Shown here in pieces: positions 5,269 to 5,451 of a stretch of 5,451 bases of DNA. Position 1 is the first letter of the stretch, and every line of letters starts with the position of its first letter. This DNA is from an uncultured Clostridia bacterium (GTDB lineage: Bacteria > Bacillota > Clostridia > Oscillospirales > Acutalibacteraceae), in contig CALWKP010000013.1 of assembly GCA_944381295.1 (NCBI GenBank), forward strand, positions 1 through 5,451, read 5' to 3'. The position numbers and the translations under genes were made by a program. A model generated the notes under the pieces. The model saw only the letters and a program-made list of their open reading frames with translations. It made no database searches and had not been told where the DNA came from.

Positions 5269-5451
5269 TTACTCTGCTGCGGCTTCAGCCGGAGCTTCTA
5301 CCTTTTTCGCTTTTACCTTTTTCGCCTTCGGGGGTTCCTTTTTGACGATGAGAGAACGGAGCACGCCGTCAGTGATCTTGAAGACCCTGTCGAGTTCCGC
5401 TGTGAACGCAGGATTGCTGGTGAAGTTGATCAGGGTGTAATACCCTTCATT
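5269..5451 (-). CDS. rpsF: Small ribosomal subunit protein bS6, C-terminal part only
   Basis: The last 60 codons and the TAA stop are in the window; the start lies beyond the right edge. The visible core NEGYYTLINFTSN followed by FKITDGVLRSLIVKKE matches the second half of bS6 (last beta strands of the ferredoxin-like fold). After the core comes an extension of about 20 residues: a lysine-rich stretch with KAKKV twice, then an Ala/Glu tail ending AEAAAE. Bacillus S6 has about 95 residues and no such tail; E. coli S6 has an acidic one that RimK extends with glutamates. S6 pairs with S18 on the 30S platform. Operons of this type are often autoregulated by the S6:S18 dimer through a leader upstream of rpsF, which is outside this window. 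Confidence 0.96.
   Translation of the reverse strand, partial: NEGYYTLINFTSNPAFTAELDRVFKITDGVLRSLIVKKEPPKAKKVKAKKVEAPAEAAAE
5299..5328 (-). repeat. 15-bp in-frame tandem duplication in the rpsF tail
   Basis: Two adjacent 15-base units (5299-5313 and 5314-5328) differ at one base and each encode KAKKV in the bS6 tail. They look like a recent or slippage-prone in-frame duplication in a region under weak constraint. Confidence 0.75.

Noticed and set aside
5299..5328. Possible -1 ribosomal frameshift site at the repeated AAAAAG runs in rpsF
   Set aside because: In the reading frame the runs are GCG AAA AAG, so the heptamer begins with G rather than A, and no downstream stem-loop is apparent; the tail simply encodes lysines.
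5299..5328. Two 15-base units considered as the start of a CRISPR or other repeat array
   Set aside because: There are only two adjacent copies with no spacers, inside a coding sequence and in frame.

Overview
The window is an ordinary chromosomal segment from a low-to-mid GC Firmicute, most likely a Clostridia of the Oscillospirales/Ruminococcaceae type. This placement is an inference. It rests on the rpsF-ssb-rpsR gene order, strong AAGGAGG-type ribosome binding sites, a zinc-binding (four-ligand) S18, an SSB tail ending DDDLPF, and the general protein style. No marker here fixes the genus. All seven genes lie on the minus strand, so the reading order is from the right edge to the left edge.

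First block (5451 down to about 4445): the 3' end of rpsF (bS6, cut by the window edge), then ssb (single-stranded DNA-binding protein) and rpsR (bS18). This is the classical S6-SSB-S18 operon, closed by a very strong intrinsic terminator just after rpsR.

Second block (4420 to about 3569): a single gene for a TIM-barrel metal-dependent hydrolase of the Amidohydrolase_2 family with unknown substrate. It has a textbook ribosome binding site directly behind the rpsR terminator, leaving almost no room for its own promoter. A weaker, partly decayed-looking terminator follows it.

Third block (about 3554 to 663): a plausible sigma-A promoter, a leader of about 100 nt with a small hairpin, typA/bipA (ribosome-associated GTPase), and, 16 nt downstream, a DEDDh 3'-5' exonuclease with an added C-terminal four-cysteine zinc ribbon. 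The pair is closed by an intrinsic terminator touching the exonuclease stop codon.

Fourth block (624 to 1): pgeF (YfiH/YlmD, laccase-domain family), truncated by the left edge of the window after 208 codons.

Most genes concern core information processing: ribosomal proteins, a ribosome GTPase, a nuclease that may act on RNA, and SSB. The hydrolase and PgeF are the metabolic or wall-editing exceptions. No mobile element, CRISPR array, tRNA or rRNA is visible. No gene-free stretch exceeds 300 bases; the longest is 3420-3622. I do not see a convincing undescribed system. The most interesting points are the exonuclease/zinc-ribbon architecture coupled to typA, the typA leader, and two genes placed directly behind terminators.
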